Shown here: one piece after another, positions 49,354 through 51,725 of the stretch
Layout: every line of letters starts with the position of its first letter
Numbering within the stretch: the stretch's first letter is position 1
From: Legionellaceae bacterium
Lineage (GTDB): Bacteria; Pseudomonadota; Gammaproteobacteria; Legionellales; Legionellaceae
NCBI GenBank assembly: GCA_947504875.1
Contig: CANNJI010000004.1
Span: 1-51,725 of the forward strand
Direction: 5' to 3'
DNA: 51,725 nucleotides
Program-made: the position numbers and the translations under genes
The notes under the pieces: generated by a model
Database searches by the model: none
Seen by the model: the letters and a program-made list of their open reading frames with translations, nothing else
Told to the model about the DNA's origin: nothing

Positions 49354-51513
49354 ATGACAGCAGAATCAAAATGCCCGTTTTCAGGCGGTAATCGTCAAAA
49401 ATCAACACCCACCAATTCGGACTGGTGGCCTGAACAATTAAATCTACGTCCTTTGCATCAACCCTGTCCTTTAGCGAACCCCATGGGAGCGCATTTTAAT
49501 TATGCCCAAGCATTTAAAAGTCTTGATTTAAACGCTGTGATTTCCGATTTAACTCAATTAATGACGGACTCACAAGACTGGTGGCCAGCGGATTATGGTC
49601 ATTATGGACCATTTTTTATTCGTATGGCCTGGCACAGCGCGGGTACATACCGAACATTTGATGGTCGCGGCGGTGCTGGGCATGGTGCGCAACGCTTTGC
49701 GCCACTAAACAGCTGGCCGGATAATGTCAATTTGGATAAGGCTCGCCGTTTGCTCTGGCCAATTAAACAAAAATACGGCCGCAAACTATCCTGGGCAGAT
49801 TTGATTATTTTAACCGGAAATATCGCCCTTGAATCCATGGGCTTTAAAACGATTGGTTTTGCAGGGGGCCGCGCAGATAGTTGGACGGCTGAAGACGATG
49901 TCAATTGGGGGTCCGAGCGTACATGGCTTGGGGACGAGCGCTACAGTGCAAAACGCGAGCTCGACAATCCCTTGGCTGCGGTACAAATGGGGTTAATCTA
50001 TGTAAACCCAGAAGGACCTAATGGTCATCCTGATCCGCTTTTGGCAGCACACGATATTCGAGAAACCTTTGCACGCATGGCGATGAATGACGAAGAAACT
50101 GTCGCATTGATTGCCGGCGGACATACCTTTGGAAAAGCCCACGGCGCTGCTAACCCAGAAAAACATGTAGGACCTGAACCTGAACGTGCCCCAATTGAAG
50201 CACAAGGCTTCGGCTGGAAAAATAATTTTAAAAGCGGTGTAGGAGATGACGCCATAACCAGTGGCCTCGAAGGCGCGTGGACTACGAATCCTATCCAATG
50301 GGATAATAATTATTTTGAGCATTTATTCGGATACGCGTGGGAACTCACCCAAAGTCCTGCCGGTGCGCACCAGTGGAAACCTAAAGAGGCCTCTGCAGCA
50401 CATACCGTACCAGACGCGCATGATGCGACCAAACACCATGCACCCATCATGTTTACCACAGACATCGCATTAATTCGTGATCCAAGTTATTTAAGCATTT
50501 CCAAACATTTTTTTGAAAATCCAGATGCATTTCAAAAAACCTTTGCCAAAGCTTGGTTTAAGCTCACGCATCGAGATTTAGGGCCCCGTTCGCGCTATTT
50601 AGGTGCGTTGGTTCCCCAGGAGATCTTTCTTTGGCAAGATCCCATTTCTGAAAGCAAATCAGCAGAACTGAGTCCCAAAGAGATCACTGCACTCAAATCC
50701 AAAATTCTTGACTCAGGCTTATCTGTCGCCTCATTAGTAAAAACCGCATGGGCTTCGGCAGTAACATTTAGGGGCAGTGATATGCGTGGCGGGGCAAATG
50801 GCGCTCGCATTCGGCTCGCGCCTCAAAAAGATTGGGAGGTCAATGAGCCGGCTGAGTTAAACAAGGTGTTAACTGTTTTGGAAACCATTCAACGTGAGAG
50901 CGGGGTGTCCCTCGCTGATTTAATTGTTTTAGCCGGCGGCGCTGCGATTGAAAAAGCAGCGCGTGATGGAGGGTTTAATATTGAAGTGCCCATATCCATG
51001 GGCCGTATGGATGCCTCTGCCACACAAACAGATGAGCAAGCGATGGCAGTATTAGAGCCAAAAGTGGATGGCTTTCGTAATTTTCTGAGTAAAGATTATC
51101 TGGGTTTGGAGCTTGAGTTGTTGATTGATAAAGCGAACTTGTTAACCTTAACAGCGCCTGAAATGACTGTTTTAATTGGCGGGTTACGGGTGTTAAACGC
51201 GAACTATAAGCAATCCCCACAGGGTGTTTTCACAGAACGCCCCGGAGTATTAAGTCATGATTTTTTCACTCATCTTCTCGACATGAAGACACTGTGGAAG
51301 CCAAGCGGCCATAAAGATGTTTATGAAGGCGTGGATAGAGAAACCGGTGCATTGAAATGGACGGCATCAAAGGTGGATTTGCTCTTTGGTTCAAATGCTG
51401 AACTTAGAGGCATAAGCGAGGTCTATGCCAGCGCTGATGGACAAGAACAGTTTATACATGACTTTATCGCTGCCTGGCATAAAGTAATGAATTTGGATCG
51501 GTTTGATTTATAA
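49354..51513 (+). CDS. katG: Catalase-peroxidase KatG
   Basis: 719 residues, two tandem peroxidase domains. Destroys hydrogen peroxide and organic peroxides in the cytoplasm. Distal site: Arg90, Trp93, His94 ([13 protein letters not shown]). The Met-Tyr-Trp adduct residues are Trp93, Tyr216 ([13 protein letters not shown]) and Met242. Proximal haem ligand His257 ([10 protein letters not shown]). Complete and normal in length. The second ATG (49354) has an AAGGA site seven bases before it and is preferred to ATG 49348. Complements SodB. Expression may be influenced by the inverted repeat just upstream. Confidence 0.97.
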   Translation: MTAESKCPFSGGNRQKSTPTNSDWWPEQLNLRPLHQPCPLANPMGAHFNYAQAFKSLDLNAVISDLTQLMTDSQDWWPADYGHYGPFFIRMAWHSAGTYRTFDGRGGAGHGAQRFAPLNSWPDNVNLDKARRLLWPIKQKYGRKLSWADLIILTGNIALESMGFKTIGFAGGRADSWTAEDDVNWGSERTWLGDERYSAKRELDNPLAAVQMGLIYVNPEGPNGHPDPLLAAHDIRETFARMAMNDEETVALIAGGHTFGKAHGAANPEKHVGPEPERAPIEAQGFGWKNNFKSGVGDDAITSGLEGAWTTNPIQWDNNYFEHLFGYAWELTQSPAGAHQWKPKEASAAHTVPDAHDATKHHAPIMFTTDIALIRDPSYLSISKHFFENPDAFQKTFAKAWFKLTHRDLGPRSRYLGALVPQEIFLWQDPISESKSAELSPKEITALKSKILDSGLSVASLVKTAWASAVTFRGSDMRGGANGARIRLAPQKDWEVNEPAELNKVLTVLETIQRESGVSLADLIVLAGGAAIEKAARDGGFNIEVPISMGRMDASATQTDEQAMAVLEPKVDGFRNFLSKDYLGLELELLIDKANLLTLTAPEMTVLIGGLRVLNANYKQSPQGVFTERPGVLSHDFFTHLLDMKTLWKPSGHKDVYEGVDRETGALKWTASKVDLLFGSNAELRGISEVYASADGQEQFIHDFIAAWHKVMNLDRFDL

Positions 51514-51526
51514 CATAGTCAATTAA

Positions 51527-51561
51527 GGCATGGCTCAATATTCAAATAGTTGAACCATGCC
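51527..51561 (+). terminator. Probable terminator after katG
   Basis: GGCATGGCTCAA (51527-51538) pairs with TTGAACCATGCC (51550-51561) with one mismatch, around an 11-base loop, 14 bases after the katG stop. It is followed by AGAAAAGTTTAATT, a weak T-run, so termination efficiency is uncertain. Confidence 0.55.
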
Positions 51562-51589
51562 AGAAAAGTTTAATTAATTCACGTTACGC

Positions 51590-51725
51590 AGCGTCATACC
51601 CCCAATGAAATGTCGTCCCGGAATTTAGGGCTGCTTGGTGAGCTTGCGAACCTTAGCAATCCTTAATGTCCGGGATCCATTTTTCAAAGTGGCACTTTGC
51701 TGGTTGATGAGTAGATCCCGGGCAT
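51590..51725. repeat. Dispersed palindromic repeat, cut by right edge
   Basis: Starts near GCAGCGTCAT and contains CGTCCCGG, then ATGTCCGGGATC (51666-51677) facing GATCCCGGGCAT (51714-51725), a 12-base stem with one G-T wobble that reaches the last base. The style (CGTCAT, CCGGGATC) resembles the repeat at 2120, though the two are not the same copy. No coding frame. Confidence 0.5.

Overview
The window reads as chromosome of a low-GC gammaproteobacterium, most likely a member of the Legionellales (Legionella / Coxiella / Aquicella / Berkiella relatives). This rests on conserved operon content and order, the engB / two-haem cytochrome c pair, and the style of the accessory genes. It is inference from recall; no search was run. 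All core genes look intact. The oddities sit between the core operons.

Layout. 1-2.4 kb: a truncated gene end, a decayed Cys-rich repeat-protein fragment, a GT28/MurG-like glycosyltransferase whose 5' end lacks a normal start, a palindromic repeat and a small two-helix membrane protein. 2.4-8.4 kb (minus strand): initiator tRNA-fMet, then rimP-nusA-infB-rbfA-truB. 8.6-10.2 kb (plus): a lone 537-residue protein with a HAE...CxxC deaminase-like zinc signature, the most interesting gene here. 10.25-24.65 kb (minus): the complete 14-gene nuoA-N operon for respiratory complex I, with nuoC and nuoD separate. 24.8-25.9 kb (plus): a multi-pass membrane protein gene broken by one frameshift. 26.1-33.0 kb (minus): the complete atpIBEFHAGDC operon with a strong sigma70-type promoter. 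33.1-34.0 kb: an IS3-family orfB without its orfA.

34.1-40.4 kb: ubiX, an acidic repeat-bearing membrane protein (minus), manC, sodB, an argD-type aminotransferase, a secreted protein with a GH18-like motif, and a GFA/CENP-V-fold zinc protein. 40.4-44.6 kb (minus): a periplasmic protein, then rnr-rlmB-outer membrane beta-barrel joined by one-base stop/start overlaps. 44.7-47.5 kb: a DUF4254-like protein convergent with a 725-residue multi-pass membrane protein with internal repeats. 47.6-48.8 kb: two-haem cytochrome c divergent from engB. 48.8-49.35 kb: a gene-free stretch with a 6S-RNA-like candidate and a MITE-like inverted repeat. 49.35-51.5 kb: katG, then a terminator and a dispersed palindromic repeat running off the right edge.

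How the genes work together. Complex I (Nuo) and F1Fo ATP synthase (Atp) are the two ends of oxidative phosphorylation. UbiX feeds ubiquinone synthesis through prenylated FMN, and the cytochrome c carries electrons. SodB and KatG handle the superoxide and peroxide that respiration or a host produces. RimP/NusA/IF2/RbfA/TruB and tRNA-fMet supply ribosome maturation and translation initiation; EngB, RNase R and RlmB add ribosome assembly and RNA turnover. The accessory genes (deaminase-like protein, repeat membrane proteins, GH18-like secreted protein, beta-barrel) sit at operon boundaries as single genes, the usual position for lineage-specific, host-interaction or decaying genes.
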